From Geobacter sp. (lineage in GTDB: Bacteria > Desulfobacterota > Desulfuromonadia > Geobacterales > Geobacteraceae): DNA of 13,974 nt. Positions 1-8,531 of the stretch are shown piece after piece. The notes below the pieces were generated by a model. It saw only the letters and a program-made list of their open reading frames with translations, was not told where the DNA came from and did not search any database. The translations under genes were made by a program, and so were the position numbers. How positions within the stretch are numbered: the first letter of the stretch is position 1; each line of letters begins with the position of its first letter. Where the stretch lies: the NCBI GenBank assembly GCA_003857395.1, contig RPRC01000169.1, positions 1-13,974 on the forward strand, given 5' to 3'.

Positions 1-364
1 GACAGTCATGGGCAACATGGCAGTAGGCCATAAACAGATTGTTATTACCGATTGTCGTTTCGCCGTCTCCGGTAACTGTTCCCAAGTGAATGGTCGCAAA
101 CTCGCGGATAATATTGCCGTTACCTATTTTCAGATAGGTTTCTTCACCTTTGTATTTCAAATCCTGGGGGACTGCTCCAACGGACGTCAAGTGAAATATC
201 TGGTTATTCTCTCCAATTTCAGTCCAACCTTCAACCACCGAACTGGCACCGACCTTGGTACCACGGCCAATTTTCACATGTTCTCCAATAACTGCAAAGG
301 GGCCGATCTCAACATCGACGCCAAGTACCGCTCCGGGATGCACAATGGCGGTAGGGTGTATCAT
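1..364 (-). CDS. lpxA: UDP-N-acetylglucosamine acyltransferase LpxA, 3' end cut by window edge
   Basis: Cytoplasmic enzyme of the first step of lipid A synthesis: it moves a 3-hydroxyacyl chain from acyl carrier protein to the 3-OH of UDP-GlcNAc. Only the first 121 codons are present; the gene runs off the left edge. The protein begins [15 protein letters not shown] and shows left-handed beta-helix hexapeptide repeats (such as VEIGPF and VKIGRG), then [16 protein letters not shown], a stretch typical of LpxA. The last visible residues, [10 protein letters not shown], contain the HVAHDC block that carries the catalytic histidine. ATG at 364 is preceded by a GGAG ribosome site (TTGGAGATATAG before the ATG). 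It lies 33 bp after fabZ in the same direction, the classic fabZ–lpxA pairing. Function is secure; the C-terminal helical domain cannot be assessed. Confidence 0.97.
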   Translation of the reverse strand, partial: MIHPTAIVHPGAVLGVDVEIGPFAVIGEHVKIGRGTKVGASSVVEGWTEIGENNQIFHLTSVGAVPQDLKYKGEETYLKIGNGNIIREFATIHLGTVTGDGETTIGNNNLFMAYCHVAHDC

Positions 365-397
365 CTATATCTCCAATCACCGTTTACAATGGCAAAA

Positions 398-826
398 CTA
401 TCCAAACGTCGCTTTCAAATCAGCATCGGCCACCAATTTATCCTCTACATAAGCCTTACCATTAAAGCCCCATATTCCCCTGCGGTTCAGCGTTGTCACC
501 ATTTCCAAGCGGAGCACATCTCCAGGAAGTACCGGTTTTCTGAAACGGGCATTGTCTATTGCGAGAAAATACGTAACTTTCTTTCGATCCTCTTCACTCG
601 AGGAAAGATAGGCCAGTATCCCGGCCACCTGTGCCATCGATTCTATGATCAGAACACCAGGCATGACAGGGTGCCCAGGAAAATGTCCTTGAAAAAAAGG
701 CTCGTTGATTGTCACATTCTTGATCCCGACAATACGCTTGCCAGGGTCAATTTCAAGAATTCTGTCAACCATGAGAAACGGGTAACGATGTGGCAATATT
801 TTCACAATTTCTTGCAAATCAAGCAT
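398..826 (-). CDS. fabZ: 3-hydroxyacyl-ACP dehydratase FabZ
   Basis: Cytoplasmic hot-dog-fold dehydratase of type II fatty acid synthesis; it converts 3-hydroxyacyl-ACP to trans-2-enoyl-ACP and so competes with LpxA and LpxD for hydroxyacyl-ACP. The 142-residue protein is full length for the family (about 140–150). Visible hallmarks are ILPHRYPFLMVDRILE near residues 10–25 and GHFPGHPVMPGVLIIESMAQ at 47–66, giving the expected catalytic pair His48 and Glu62. ATG at 826 follows a strong GGAGG site 7–8 bases upstream (TTGGAGGATAGAGA before the ATG). It sits 24 bp after lpxD and 33 bp before lpxA. That placement is conserved and lets the cell balance phospholipid and lipid A supply. Nothing unusual is seen. 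Confidence 0.98.
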   Translation of the reverse strand: MLDLQEIVKILPHRYPFLMVDRILEIDPGKRIVGIKNVTINEPFFQGHFPGHPVMPGVLIIESMAQVAGILAYLSSSEEDRKKVTYFLAIDNARFRKPVLPGDVLRLEMVTTLNRRGIWGFNGKAYVEDKLVADADLKATFG

Positions 827-850
827 TCTCTATCCTCCAATGAAATAGCC

Positions 851-1888
851 TCAATTCTTGTCGTCCAGTTTTGCCTCCAGTTCCAGAATCCTCTTTTCAA
901 GAGAATTGAGGACCTTGCGCATTTCCGGTAATTTCGGAAAAATGGAGGCCGACTTGAGCCATTCTTTGTGGGGGAATGCAGGATATCCGCTTAGAATCTT
1001 GCCTGAAGGTATGCTGTTATGCACACCTGATTTGGCTCCCACCATGACATTATCACCAATTTCCAGATGACCGACGATCCCTACCTGGCCACCAATCGTT
1101 ACGTGTTCACCCAATTTGGTGCTACCTGAAATACCTGTCTGGGAAACAATGATACAGTTTTCGCCGATAACACAGTTGTGAGCTATCTGCACGAGATTAT
1201 CAATCTTGGTACCCCGCCGGATAAGTGTCAGTCCCAAAGCCGCACGATCAATCGTGGTTGAGGCCCCGATTTCGACATCATCTTCAATAACCACAATTCC
1301 GATCTGCGGTATTTTCTGGTAGGCCTTTCCGTCAGGAGCATAGCCGAAACCGTCACTGCCGATTACGGTACCGCTATGGATAATAACGCGACTTCCGATA
1401 CGGCAACCTTCTCGCACCGTAACATTGGCATGGAGAATGGTGTCATCACCCACCTCAACGCCCTCATACAAGACCACTCCAGGATGGAGAACGACATGTT
1501 TCCCCAACTTGACCCCTTCTCCCACAAAAGCACATGGATAGACAGTGACGCCTTCTCCGAGTGTTGCACTCTCGGCAACGTAAGCCCCTTCCATCACTCC
1601 TTTGGGAACGATCGGTTTTACATGAAAAAGGGAAAGCAGTTTTGCAAAGGCGAGATACGGGTTCTTCACTTCAATAACGTTACGGTTAAATCTTTCTGCG
1701 CCCGGAGGCACGATTACAGCCGTCGCTCGCGTGGTCGCAACTTTCCCGGCATACTTTGGATTGGCAAGAAACGTTATCTGCCCTTCCATTGCTTCATCCA
1801 AGGTACCAAGGCTCGAGACGACAGCATTATCATCACCAATGACCTTACCGCCCAGCAGGGAAGCTAATTCTTTCAGAGTTTTTTCCAC
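851..1888 (-). CDS. lpxD: UDP-3-O-(3-hydroxyacyl)glucosamine N-acyltransferase LpxD
   Basis: Third step of lipid A synthesis: N-acylation of UDP-3-O-acylglucosamine with a hydroxyacyl-ACP, in the cytoplasm. The 345-residue product has the usual layout: an N-terminal uridine-binding domain (residues 1 to about 100, beginning [12 protein letters not shown]), a central left-handed beta-helix of hexapeptide repeats (about 105–295), and a C-terminal helical tail rich in charged residues (about 305–345) that contacts ACP in known structures. [10 protein letters not shown] (177–186) is a family signature, and [12 protein letters not shown] supplies the expected catalytic histidine, His237. The start is GTG at 1888, supported by an AAGGGGGG ribosome site that overlaps the skp stop codon and ends about 5 bases before the GTG; no ATG nearby fits. 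It is 10 bp after skp and 24 bp before fabZ, so translational coupling to skp is likely. Confidence 0.97.
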   Translation of the reverse strand: MEKTLKELASLLGGKVIGDDNAVVSSLGTLDEAMEGQITFLANPKYAGKVATTRATAVIVPPGAERFNRNVIEVKNPYLAFAKLLSLFHVKPIVPKGVMEGAYVAESATLGEGVTVYPCAFVGEGVKLGKHVVLHPGVVLYEGVEVGDDTILHANVTVREGCRIGSRVIIHSGTVIGSDGFGYAPDGKAYQKIPQIGIVVIEDDVEIGASTTIDRAALGLTLIRRGTKIDNLVQIAHNCVIGENCIIVSQTGISGSTKLGEHVTIGGQVGIVGHLEIGDNVMVGAKSGVHNSIPSGKILSGYPAFPHKEWLKSASIFPKLPEMRKVLNSLEKRILELEAKLDDKN

Positions 1889-1898
1889 GACGCCCCCC

Positions 1899-2417
1899 TT
1901 ATTTCTTGATGGAATTCAGCAGTGCAAGGATCTGATCGGTCAAATCGCCCTTTTCATCCGCATAAATCATACTGTCATTTCTAATAAAGATAAAATTGAA
2001 GTTATTTTTCTTGCCGTAATCCTGGACAACCTTTTCAATGTCGGTGAGGATATTCCTGGTCAATTCCTCGTCCTTGGCCTGGAGATCGTCCTGGGCGTCC
2101 TTCTGCATTCGCTGGAGGTCTTTCAGCGCCTGCTGGTAATCCCTTTCCTTGGCAGATTTAGCAGACTCGGAAAGAATTGATCCCTGTTTTTCCAGGACAT
2201 CCTTCAATTTTTTCAATTCCTCCTGCTTCCGATTGATCTCGTCCTGGTGCTTCTTGACCTTTGCTTGCAATTCTACCTTTGCGGCTTTGCCAGCGTTGGA
2301 AATATTCAGCACCTTCTGGATATCCACGTAACCCAGCTTTCCGTTCTCAGCGGCAAAAGCACCGACAGGAAAAGATAACGCCAAAAATGCCGCTAAAATC
2401 GTAAAAAACCCTTTCAT
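1899..2417 (-). CDS. skp: Periplasmic chaperone Skp/OmpH family
   Basis: Trimeric 'jellyfish' chaperone that holds unfolded outer-membrane proteins in the periplasm and hands them to BamA. The 172-residue protein starts with a signal peptide ([20 protein letters not shown], then FA) with likely cleavage after Ala22. The family motif [12 protein letters not shown] follows at about 27–38, then a long lysine/glutamate/glutamine-rich coiled coil (about 45–130) for the tentacles, and a C-terminal return strand with [15 protein letters not shown] (140–154). The frame stays open 23 codons further upstream, but that extension does not look like a signal peptide and lacks a ribosome site. ATG at 2417 has AAGGAG 6–7 bases upstream and starts the signal peptide directly. 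It follows bamA after a 120 bp gap, in which I see no convincing terminator or promoter. Confidence 0.95.
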   Translation of the reverse strand: MKGFFTILAAFLALSFPVGAFAAENGKLGYVDIQKVLNISNAGKAAKVELQAKVKKHQDEINRKQEELKKLKDVLEKQGSILSESAKSAKERDYQQALKDLQRMQKDAQDDLQAKDEELTRNILTDIEKVVQDYGKKNNFNFIFIRNDSMIYADEKGDLTDQILALLNSIKK

Positions 2418-2537
2418 GTAGATCTCCTTTTCGAAATAATAGTAGTCTCTATCAATACTGCAGCACCATGCGGCCACACGCGGCAAGGTACAGAAGGCAC
2501 AAGCATACCAGAAGAACCGGAAAGGAGGGGTATGGTA

Positions 2538-4880
2538 TTAGAAAAACCCGCCAATTGAAAACTCGAACTTTCCACTCGCACTGTCAATTCCCTCACGGGG
2601 ATTAACAGGTATTCCGTATTCTAATCTAAGGGGACCCATAGGTGAATACCATCGCACACCAAGACCATAACTCATGAGTACCTTGGAGAAATACTGCTCT
2701 CCGGGTCCGTAGGAATTACCCGCATCAAAGAATGCGACTCCCTTCAACCCGGCATCCTTGATGATGGGAAAAACATATTCCGCATTGAAAACCGCTTCCT
2801 TGATACCACCCAAATATACCGTCGAAGGGGTGGTCGTTGCCAGACCGGTTACAGGATCGACTGATGTCAAATAGCTCGTACTTGTTGGACTCACGGTGCG
2901 GGAACTGTAGCCGCGAAGTGTACTGATACCGCCGAGATAGAACTTTTCATCAATGGGAATTTCCTTGCCGATTCGCATCATGTAGCCAAGTTCACCGCGA
3001 AGAGAAAGGACCGTATTCCACATCAAAGGATAGTAAAAGGACGACTGACCAATGAAACGGGCAAAGCGCTGGTTACCGCCAAGTCCGGCATATTCCGCCG
3101 ACAAGGTGCCGGCATAGCCCTTGCTAGGGTCAAGGCGATAATCGGTTTTATCCAGGCTGATGCTGCCATACAGCGACCCGATGGTCCCGCTGGTTTCGTT
3201 CAGCAGAGCGGGATTTTGCAGAAATCCGGAGGAGAAGTCGAAGAGACTCTTGACCTCGTATTTATATAGCCAGAAGGTCGAAAGGTTATCGGAAAGCCGG
3301 TAACCGGCCTTGATGTCGCCACCGGTAACTCTTCGGGTGTAATCCTCGTAATCCCGCTCCGAACGATAAACATCGAAACCTAAGGTCCAGTTTGTATCGA
3401 GGAAAAAGGGATCGGTAATACCTATATTGTAGAGCTGAGTCTTGCCACCCAGAGAAGCTGAAAGCGTTCCCTTAAGTCCGAGTCCCAGGAAGTTGCTCTG
3501 CTGGATTGAGCCCTGACCAATAATACCGTCTGAAGAACTGTACCCGGCACCAATGCTGAACTGACCGGTCGATTTCTCCTTTACCTCGGTATTGAGATTG
3601 AGTTTGTTGCTCGCACTCCCTTTAACGGGAGCGATGCTCGCTTCTTCGAAAAATCCGAGATTTGAAAGGTTTTGCTTGGTTCTCTTCAAAGCAGTACTGT
3701 TATAAAGATCTCCCTCAGCAAGCTTGAATTCACGGCGGATAACCTTGTCACGGGTTTTTGTGTTGCCGCTGATAGTAATCCGCTCGATGTAGATTTTTTC
3801 ACCTTTTTCAAAATCATAGGTAATATCAACGGTTTTTTTCTCCTGATCAATCTTTGACAATGGGCTTACATTAGTAAAAGCATACCCCTTGTCGGCATAA
3901 ACATCCGTCAAGGTAAAAACATCTCCACGCAATACTTCCCTGCTGAATATTTCCCCACTTTTCAGCTTGACCTTGGACTGCAACACATCCTTGCTTTCCA
4001 GAAGATCACCTTTAAAATCGATAGACCCCGTCCGGAATTGGTCGCCTTCGGTAATACCAATGTTCACAAGAAGGCCACTCTTATCAGGTAGCAGTGTAAC
4101 CTGAGGCTCACCAACCTTCACATTAACGTAGCCTTTGTTATAGTAGAGGTCGGCAATTCGATTCACATCGTTTTTTAATACCTCTTCTTTGTAGGCGCCC
4201 GAACCGGTAATCCACGACAAAAACCACTTTTCCTTGGTTTCCATCTGTTTTCTCAGTTTCCGTGGAGAGAAGACTTTATTACCCTCGAAAGAAATCTTTT
4301 TAATCAGGACTTTGTCGCCTTCCTTGACGGACAAAGTGACGCGGATGCCATTCTTGCCTGATTTTATTGTTGATGAGTCAACCTCGGCAAGGTAATACCC
4401 TTCATCTGCGTAAAGTGTTTTAACTTTCTTTACGCTCTTTGCCAGCAGGCCGCTGGAAAACACCGTGTTGGCTTTTAAACCAATCGCATCGCGAAGCTTG
4501 TCACTGGCAATTTCCTTGTTGCCGGTAAATGAAATCGCACGGACTATTGGTTTCTCAACAACAGTGAAAATAAGGGAAATGCCCTTATCGGTCTTGATTG
4601 ATTCGACCTTCACATCCTGAAAAATACCGATTCGGAAGATAGACTTGACATCCTCATTGGTCTTCTCAGCGGAGAAGGGCTCGCCGACCCTGCTTGTGAG
4701 TAACGGCAAGATTGCAGCGGTTTCGCGGCTTTCGTTCCCGGTAACGACGATATCACTGATTCTTTCGTTGTCAGCCGAGAGAATTGCCGGAAACAAGGCA
4801 TTCGACAGGAATGCGATTAACACGAAAAGGGTAACGGGAATGCAGCGGAATTTGCTGTCTTTTTGAAATAACAGTTTCAC
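2538..4880 (-). CDS. bamA: Outer-membrane beta-barrel assembly factor BamA
   Basis: Omp85-family insertase that folds beta-barrel proteins into the outer membrane. The 780-residue protein has an N-terminal signal sequence (hydrophobic core about 14–30, cleavage near AILSA at 35–36), five POTRA domains (approximately 41–111, 112–190, 193–278, 283–360, 363–435), and a 16-strand barrel from about 440 to the end. LRGY at 655–658 in [12 protein letters not shown] is the loop-6 VRGF-type motif. The chain ends in a beta-signal with terminal phenylalanine (FEFSIGGFF). Length matches E. coli BamA (about 810) well. The start is GTG at 4880; it overlaps the lolD stop by 4 bp (GTGA), so translation is probably coupled. 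An AGGAG lies about 11 bases upstream, a slightly long spacing. Downstream is skp, its chaperone partner. Confidence 0.97.
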   Translation of the reverse strand: MKLLFQKDSKFRCIPVTLFVLIAFLSNALFPAILSADNERISDIVVTGNESRETAAILPLLTSRVGEPFSAEKTNEDVKSIFRIGIFQDVKVESIKTDKGISLIFTVVEKPIVRAISFTGNKEIASDKLRDAIGLKANTVFSSGLLAKSVKKVKTLYADEGYYLAEVDSSTIKSGKNGIRVTLSVKEGDKVLIKKISFEGNKVFSPRKLRKQMETKEKWFLSWITGSGAYKEEVLKNDVNRIADLYYNKGYVNVKVGEPQVTLLPDKSGLLVNIGITEGDQFRTGSIDFKGDLLESKDVLQSKVKLKSGEIFSREVLRGDVFTLTDVYADKGYAFTNVSPLSKIDQEKKTVDITYDFEKGEKIYIERITISGNTKTRDKVIRREFKLAEGDLYNSTALKRTKQNLSNLGFFEEASIAPVKGSASNKLNLNTEVKEKSTGQFSIGAGYSSSDGIIGQGSIQQSNFLGLGLKGTLSASLGGKTQLYNIGITDPFFLDTNWTLGFDVYRSERDYEDYTRRVTGGDIKAGYRLSDNLSTFWLYKYEVKSLFDFSSGFLQNPALLNETSGTIGSLYGSISLDKTDYRLDPSKGYAGTLSAEYAGLGGNQRFARFIGQSSFYYPLMWNTVLSLRGELGYMMRIGKEIPIDEKFYLGGISTLRGYSSRTVSPTSTSYLTSVDPVTGLATTTPSTVYLGGIKEAVFNAEYVFPIIKDAGLKGVAFFDAGNSYGPGEQYFSKVLMSYGLGVRWYSPMGPLRLEYGIPVNPREGIDSASGKFEFSIGGFF

Positions 4881-5566
4881 GGGTTACCATTCTCCTGAAT
4901 CCGACCATCCACCAAACGTATGGTTTTACCCATTCTGGCGGCCAGGCGTTCGTTGTGGGTTACAATAATAAGCGTCAATCCGGTTTTTCGCTGTATTCCT
5001 GCAAGCAGCTCATGGACCTCTTCACTGGTTTTCGTATCAAGGTTTCCCGTCGGTTCATCCGCCAGGAGCACTGCGGGAGAGAGAACCAGGGCTCGAGCAA
5101 TAGCCACTCGCTGCTGTTCGCCTCCGGAAAGTTCTCCCGGCTTATGGTTCAGCCGTTGGGCAAGACCCACATCTTCCAGAAAAGTAACTGCGGGTTTCCT
5201 GGCCTCTTCTTTGGAAATGCCGCTGATGAGAGCAGGCATCATAACATTTTCCAGGGCGGTAAACTCCGGAAGAAGATGGTGAAACTGGAAAACAAAGCCG
5301 ATGGAACGATTCCGGAAAGTGGCAAGCGCACCTTCCTTCAGGGTAAAGACATCGTCTCCCCGGAAGAAAACACTTCCTGAAGTCGGCCTGTCAAGAGTGC
5401 CGATAATCTGCAGCAGCGTACTTTTCCCGGCCCCGGACGCTCCAACCAGGGCAATGGTATCACCCTCCATGACTGAAAGATCAATGCCGTTGAGGACGTC
5501 AATCCGGGAAACATCGGTTTTAAAGGACTTGCGAAGGTCCCTCACTTCCAGAAGGCAATTACTCAT
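4877..5566 (-). CDS. lolD: Lipoprotein-releasing ABC transporter ATPase LolD
   Basis: ATPase of the Lol transporter, which extracts mature lipoproteins from the inner membrane and passes them to the periplasmic carrier LolA. The 229-residue subunit has a complete nucleotide-binding domain: Walker [10 protein letters not shown] (42–50), Q-loop FVFQ (91–94), signature [15 protein letters not shown] (146–160), Walker [13 protein letters not shown] (166–177) and switch histidine in VTHN (His204). The frame is open for 21 further codons upstream, but these lie entirely inside the permease gene and read as shadow sequence. ATG at 5566 gives the family-typical start ([11 protein letters not shown]) and overlaps the permease stop by 8 bp. 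MacB/FtsE-type ATPases share many motifs; the adjoining LolC/E permease and bamA settle the assignment. Confidence 0.95.
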   Translation of the reverse strand: MSNCLLEVRDLRKSFKTDVSRIDVLNGIDLSVMEGDTIALVGASGAGKSTLLQIIGTLDRPTSGSVFFRGDDVFTLKEGALATFRNRSIGFVFQFHHLLPEFTALENVMMPALISGISKEEARKPAVTFLEDVGLAQRLNHKPGELSGGEQQRVAIARALVLSPAVLLADEPTGNLDTKTSEEVHELLAGIQRKTGLTLIIVTHNERLAARMGKTIRLVDGRIQENGNP

Positions 5567-6827
5567 AGCGCAATGCCTCGGCAGGGGGGAGACGCGAACC
5601 CTGCCATGCTGGATAAAGAGTTGCAACAAAAGAGATAAAAATGGCCGTCAAGGAGATCAGGAGCACGTCGCTGGGAACTACTTGGGAGGGAAAATGATCA
5701 AGATAGTAGATATCCCTGCTGAAAAGCTCGAAACCGGTCACTCTTTTAACCAAATCCACAATAAATTCGAGATTAAAGGCGACCAGAAGACCACTCAGCA
5801 CACCAATAACAGTCCCTGCGAATCCGATGATGAGGCCTTCCAGCACAAAAATCTTCATAATGCTTGCACCTGTTGCCCCCATGGATTTCAGAATCGCAAT
5901 ATCCTTCGTCTTTTCCATCACTACCATAAACAGGGTTGAGGCAATCCCGAAAGCCGCCACCAGCACGATCAGGGTCAGGATGATGAACATTACCATTTTT
6001 TCCGTCTTCAAGGCGAATAGAATATTTTTGTTCATTTGCATCCAGTCACGGGCATAATATTCGTAACCGAAACCCTTGTTAATGGTTCCGGCAACTTTAT
6101 CAGCCTGATAGACATCATCAACCTTGAGCTGGATACCTGTTACCGCCGTCCCGAGAGACAGGAAGTCCTGGGCCTGCCGAAGCCCAATATAGGCGAGTGT
6201 TGAGTCGTACTCGAACATCCCGGTATTGAATAGCCCCGCGACACGGAACCGCTTCATCTTCGGGACCATTCCAAATGGGGTTATATTCCCCATCGGAGAA
6301 ACCACGCTTAGAGAATCTCCCACAAACACATTGAGATTTTTCGCCAGTTCCTTCCCAATTATGATGCCTGGCATTGCCAGCGATTCCGGTTTGCCGGATG
6401 AAGCAACATCCAGATCGGAGAGCTTTCCATCCACGATGGATTTACTCAAATTGGTAACCTGAAGATCGGTCTCCGGCTCAATTCCCCGCAAAACAACACC
6501 GGAGACATTCGCTCCGGTGGAAAGCATAACCTGGCTATAAATGAAAGGTGTCGAAGCGACAACTCCTGGGACACGCTTAAGTTCGTCCATCACGACGGGA
6601 TAGTCGTTAATTTCACCGGTTGTCTTCATGACAACGACATGTGCATTGGTACCGATGATTTTGTTCGTCAGATCTTCCTCAAAACCGGTCATTACGGCCA
6701 GCACCACGATAAGTGCCATGACACCCAGTGCGACACCAGCTGTCGAGATAAAGGTAATGATGGAGATAAAGGTCGACTTGCGCTTTGCTTTCAGATAGCG
6801 CAGCCCGATGAGCAGCTCATAGGCCAT
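5559..6827 (-). CDS. Lipoprotein-releasing system permease, LolC/LolE family
   Basis: Inner-membrane permease of the Lol lipoprotein release system. The 422-residue protein has the family's four-helix layout: TM1 about 20–47, a large periplasmic domain about 48–275, then TM2 about 277–304, TM3 about 323–352 and TM4 about 386–407. The N-terminal cytoplasmic start ([20 protein letters not shown]) and the coupling segment [16 protein letters not shown] (305–320) are typical of LolC/LolE, and the C-terminus ends in [11 protein letters not shown] at 6827 overlaps the lysS stop by one base (TAATG), and the 3' end overlaps lolD by 8 bp. Only one permease gene is present here, whereas E. coli has lolC and lolE flanking lolD; I therefore give no symbol. 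It may form a homodimer like the LolF described in other bacteria, unless a second copy lies elsewhere. Confidence 0.94.
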   Translation of the reverse strand: MAYELLIGLRYLKAKRKSTFISIITFISTAGVALGVMALIVVLAVMTGFEEDLTNKIIGTNAHVVVMKTTGEINDYPVVMDELKRVPGVVASTPFIYSQVMLSTGANVSGVVLRGIEPETDLQVTNLSKSIVDGKLSDLDVASSGKPESLAMPGIIIGKELAKNLNVFVGDSLSVVSPMGNITPFGMVPKMKRFRVAGLFNTGMFEYDSTLAYIGLRQAQDFLSLGTAVTGIQLKVDDVYQADKVAGTINKGFGYEYYARDWMQMNKNILFALKTEKMVMFIILTLIVLVAAFGIASTLFMVVMEKTKDIAILKSMGATGASIMKIFVLEGLIIGFAGTVIGVLSGLLVAFNLEFIVDLVKRVTGFELFSRDIYYLDHFPSQVVPSDVLLISLTAIFISFVATLYPAWQGSRLPPAEALRYE

Positions 6828-8308
6828 TATTTGACTTCTTTCCTGAGTTGCGGGAAGAGTATGACATCCCTGATGGAAGGAGAATCAGTCAGCAGCATTA
6901 CCAGCCGATCAATGCCGATCCCTTCACCGGCTGCGGGGGGCATCCCGTGTTCAAGTGCCCTGATATAATCCTCATCCATGAAGTGGGCCTCTTCGTCCCC
7001 CTTGTCTTTAGCCTCGACCTGGGCCAGGAAACGCTCTTTCTGGTCGACAGGGTCATTTAATTCGGAAAATGCATTAGCAATTTCACGACCATGACAAAAG
7101 AGCTCAAATCTGTCCACCACTTCGGGATCGTTATCACTTTTCCTGGAAAGAGGGGATACCTCCGTCGGGTAGGAGGTTATAAAGGTCGGCTGGATGAGTT
7201 TAGTCTCAGCAACCTCTTCAAAAATCTCGGTAATGAGCTTGCCATACCCCACATCCTCGGGAAGATCTAACCCGATGGATTTAGCGTACAGATAAGCAAG
7301 ATCGCGATCTTCGAGAGATTTTGCATCAATGGAACCATATTCCAGTATGGCTTCCTTAACGGTCAGACGTTTCCAGGGCCGTTTAAAACTGATGGATTCT
7401 CCTTGGCAGGTAATATCCTGCGTACCAAGAAGTTGTTCGACCACATAGCAAAAGAGTTCCTCGGTGTAGTCCATCAGATCTTCAAAGGTTGCATAGGCCT
7501 GATAGAACTCCATCATCGTGAATTCGGGATTATGGCGGACAGAAATACCCTCATTACGGAAGTTCCGGTTTATCTCAAAGACTTTCTCAAAGCCGCCGAC
7601 AAGGAGGCGCTTCAGATAGAGCTCCGGAGCAATGCGCAGATACAGTTCCATGTCCAGAGCATTGTGGAAGGTCACGAAAGGACGAGCCGTAGCCCCGCCA
7701 GGAATCGGCTGCATCATGGGGGTTTCCACCTCAAGGAAGTCATTGCGCAGCATAAACTCCCTGATGAGCTGGATGATTCGGGCTCGTTTGATAAATACTT
7801 CTTTCACTTCAGGATTAACGATGAGATCGACATACCGCTGACGGTAGCGGGTTTCGACATCGGTCAGTCCATGAAATTTTTCCGGCAAAGGGAGCAGAGA
7901 CTTGGTAAGGAGCCGTACTTCGCTGGCATGGAGAGAAAGCTCTCCGGTCTTGGTACGAAAAGGGCGCCCCTTCACACCTATGATATCACCGATATCCAGG
8001 GTCTCGAATTCCTCGAACGCACCATCCCCGAGAGTATCCTTCCGCACATAAACCTGGAAACGCCCTTTTCGGTCCTGAATTTGCACAAAAGCCGCTTTTC
8101 CAAAGGAACGGCGGGCAATGATGCGTCCGGCAAGAACAAAGACGTCCATGACATTATCCGGAATTGTATCCACATGGCCAAAAGTATTGAACAGGTCTTC
8201 CGAGGTATGTTCGGGCTTAAAATCATTCGGATAAGGATTAATCCCCAATTCCCACAGGGCATCTACTTTCTTTCGTCGCTGCAAGAGAAGTTCACTGAGC
8301 TCTTCCAA
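6827..8308 (-). CDS. lysS: Lysyl-tRNA synthetase, class II
   Basis: Cytoplasmic class IIb synthetase that charges tRNA-Lys. The order is an N-terminal helix (RRKKVDALWELGINPYPNDF), an OB-fold anticodon-binding domain (GRIIARRSFGKAAFVQIQDR), then the catalytic core with motif 2 (FEINRNFRNEGISVRHNPEF, followed by TMMEFYQAY) and motif 3 (GEGIGIDRLVMLLTDSPSIR). The frame stays open to an ATG at 8347 (506 residues), but that ATG lacks a good ribosome site. The TTG at 8308 has AGGTG 8 bases upstream and gives a start of MEELSELLLQRRKK (493 residues), which looks like the natural N-terminus; GTG at 8317 is a third option. I chose TTG, and the start remains uncertain. It is first in the block that continues with the Lol permease (1-bp overlap); a hairpin separates it from the gene upstream. 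Confidence 0.95.
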   Translation of the reverse strand: MEELSELLLQRRKKVDALWELGINPYPNDFKPEHTSEDLFNTFGHVDTIPDNVMDVFVLAGRIIARRSFGKAAFVQIQDRKGRFQVYVRKDTLGDGAFEEFETLDIGDIIGVKGRPFRTKTGELSLHASEVRLLTKSLLPLPEKFHGLTDVETRYRQRYVDLIVNPEVKEVFIKRARIIQLIREFMLRNDFLEVETPMMQPIPGGATARPFVTFHNALDMELYLRIAPELYLKRLLVGGFEKVFEINRNFRNEGISVRHNPEFTMMEFYQAYATFEDLMDYTEELFCYVVEQLLGTQDITCQGESISFKRPWKRLTVKEAILEYGSIDAKSLEDRDLAYLYAKSIGLDLPEDVGYGKLITEIFEEVAETKLIQPTFITSYPTEVSPLSRKSDNDPEVVDRFELFCHGREIANAFSELNDPVDQKERFLAQVEAKDKGDEEAHFMDEDYIRALEHGMPPAAGEGIGIDRLVMLLTDSPSIRDVILFPQLRKEVK

Positions 8309-8367
8309 TAGTCCCACACCTTTCCGTTCTGCTGCTAAGAATCGCATAACGCACGTAATAAACTCGC

Positions 8368-8396
8368 AAATTAACTCATTTCCTCTCGTTAATCAA
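8368..8396 (-). promoter_or_regulatory. Weak candidate sigma-70-type promoter for lysS and the downstream envelope operon
   Basis: Read on the minus strand, TTGATT (8396–8391) is followed after 17 bases by TAATTT (8373–8368). The -35 is 4/6 to consensus and the -10 only 3/6, so this is weak. It is offered because a promoter is expected between the hairpin at 8424–8446 and lysS. An AT-rich TATAAA farther upstream (around 8485–8480) is an alternative -10, which would place the hairpin inside the transcript. Confidence 0.2.
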
Positions 8397-8412
8397 GCAA
8401 AAAGCTCGCAAC

Positions 8413-8446
8413 AAAAAACGACCAAATAGTGAAAAACCCACTATTT
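8413..8446 (-). terminator. Hairpin with T-run, probable terminator of the upstream block
   Basis: An exact 8-bp inverted repeat, AAATAGTG (8446–8439 read on the minus strand) and CACTATTT (8431–8424), encloses a 7-base loop. Five bases later comes a run of six T (8418–8413). It lies about 85 bp past the stop of the MuiA-like gene and before lysS. The stem is AT-rich and the T-run is offset, so termination may be inefficient. It could also act as a leader hairpin for lysS if the promoter lies upstream of it. Confidence 0.5.
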
Positions 8447-8531
8447 ACGGAGCGCGCTGTCAGATAATTTCCAGGACATTTATATCAAGAAATGTAATGA
8501 AAAAATAAACAACAACGCAGGGTGGAATCGG

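Noticed and set aside
8..931. Plus-strand open frame of 307 codons across lpxA, fabZ and lpxD
   Set aside because: It is antisense to three secure genes, has no ribosome site or recognisable domain, and its composition fits a shadow frame.
2418..2486. 23-codon N-terminal extension of Skp
   Set aside because: It would bury the signal peptide internally; ATG at 2417 has a good AAGGAG site.
5567..5629. 21-codon N-terminal extension of LolD
   Set aside because: It lies within the permease coding region, does not resemble LolD, and ATG at 5566 gives the usual family start.
7403..8311. Plus-strand open frame of 302 codons opposite lysS
   Set aside because: It lies fully within lysS on the other strand and has no family resemblance; lysS is secure with all its motifs.
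8476..8495. Inverted repeat ACATTT / AAATGT with 8-base loop
   Set aside because: Only 6 bp, AT-rich and with no T-run after it; expected by chance in this AT-rich gap.
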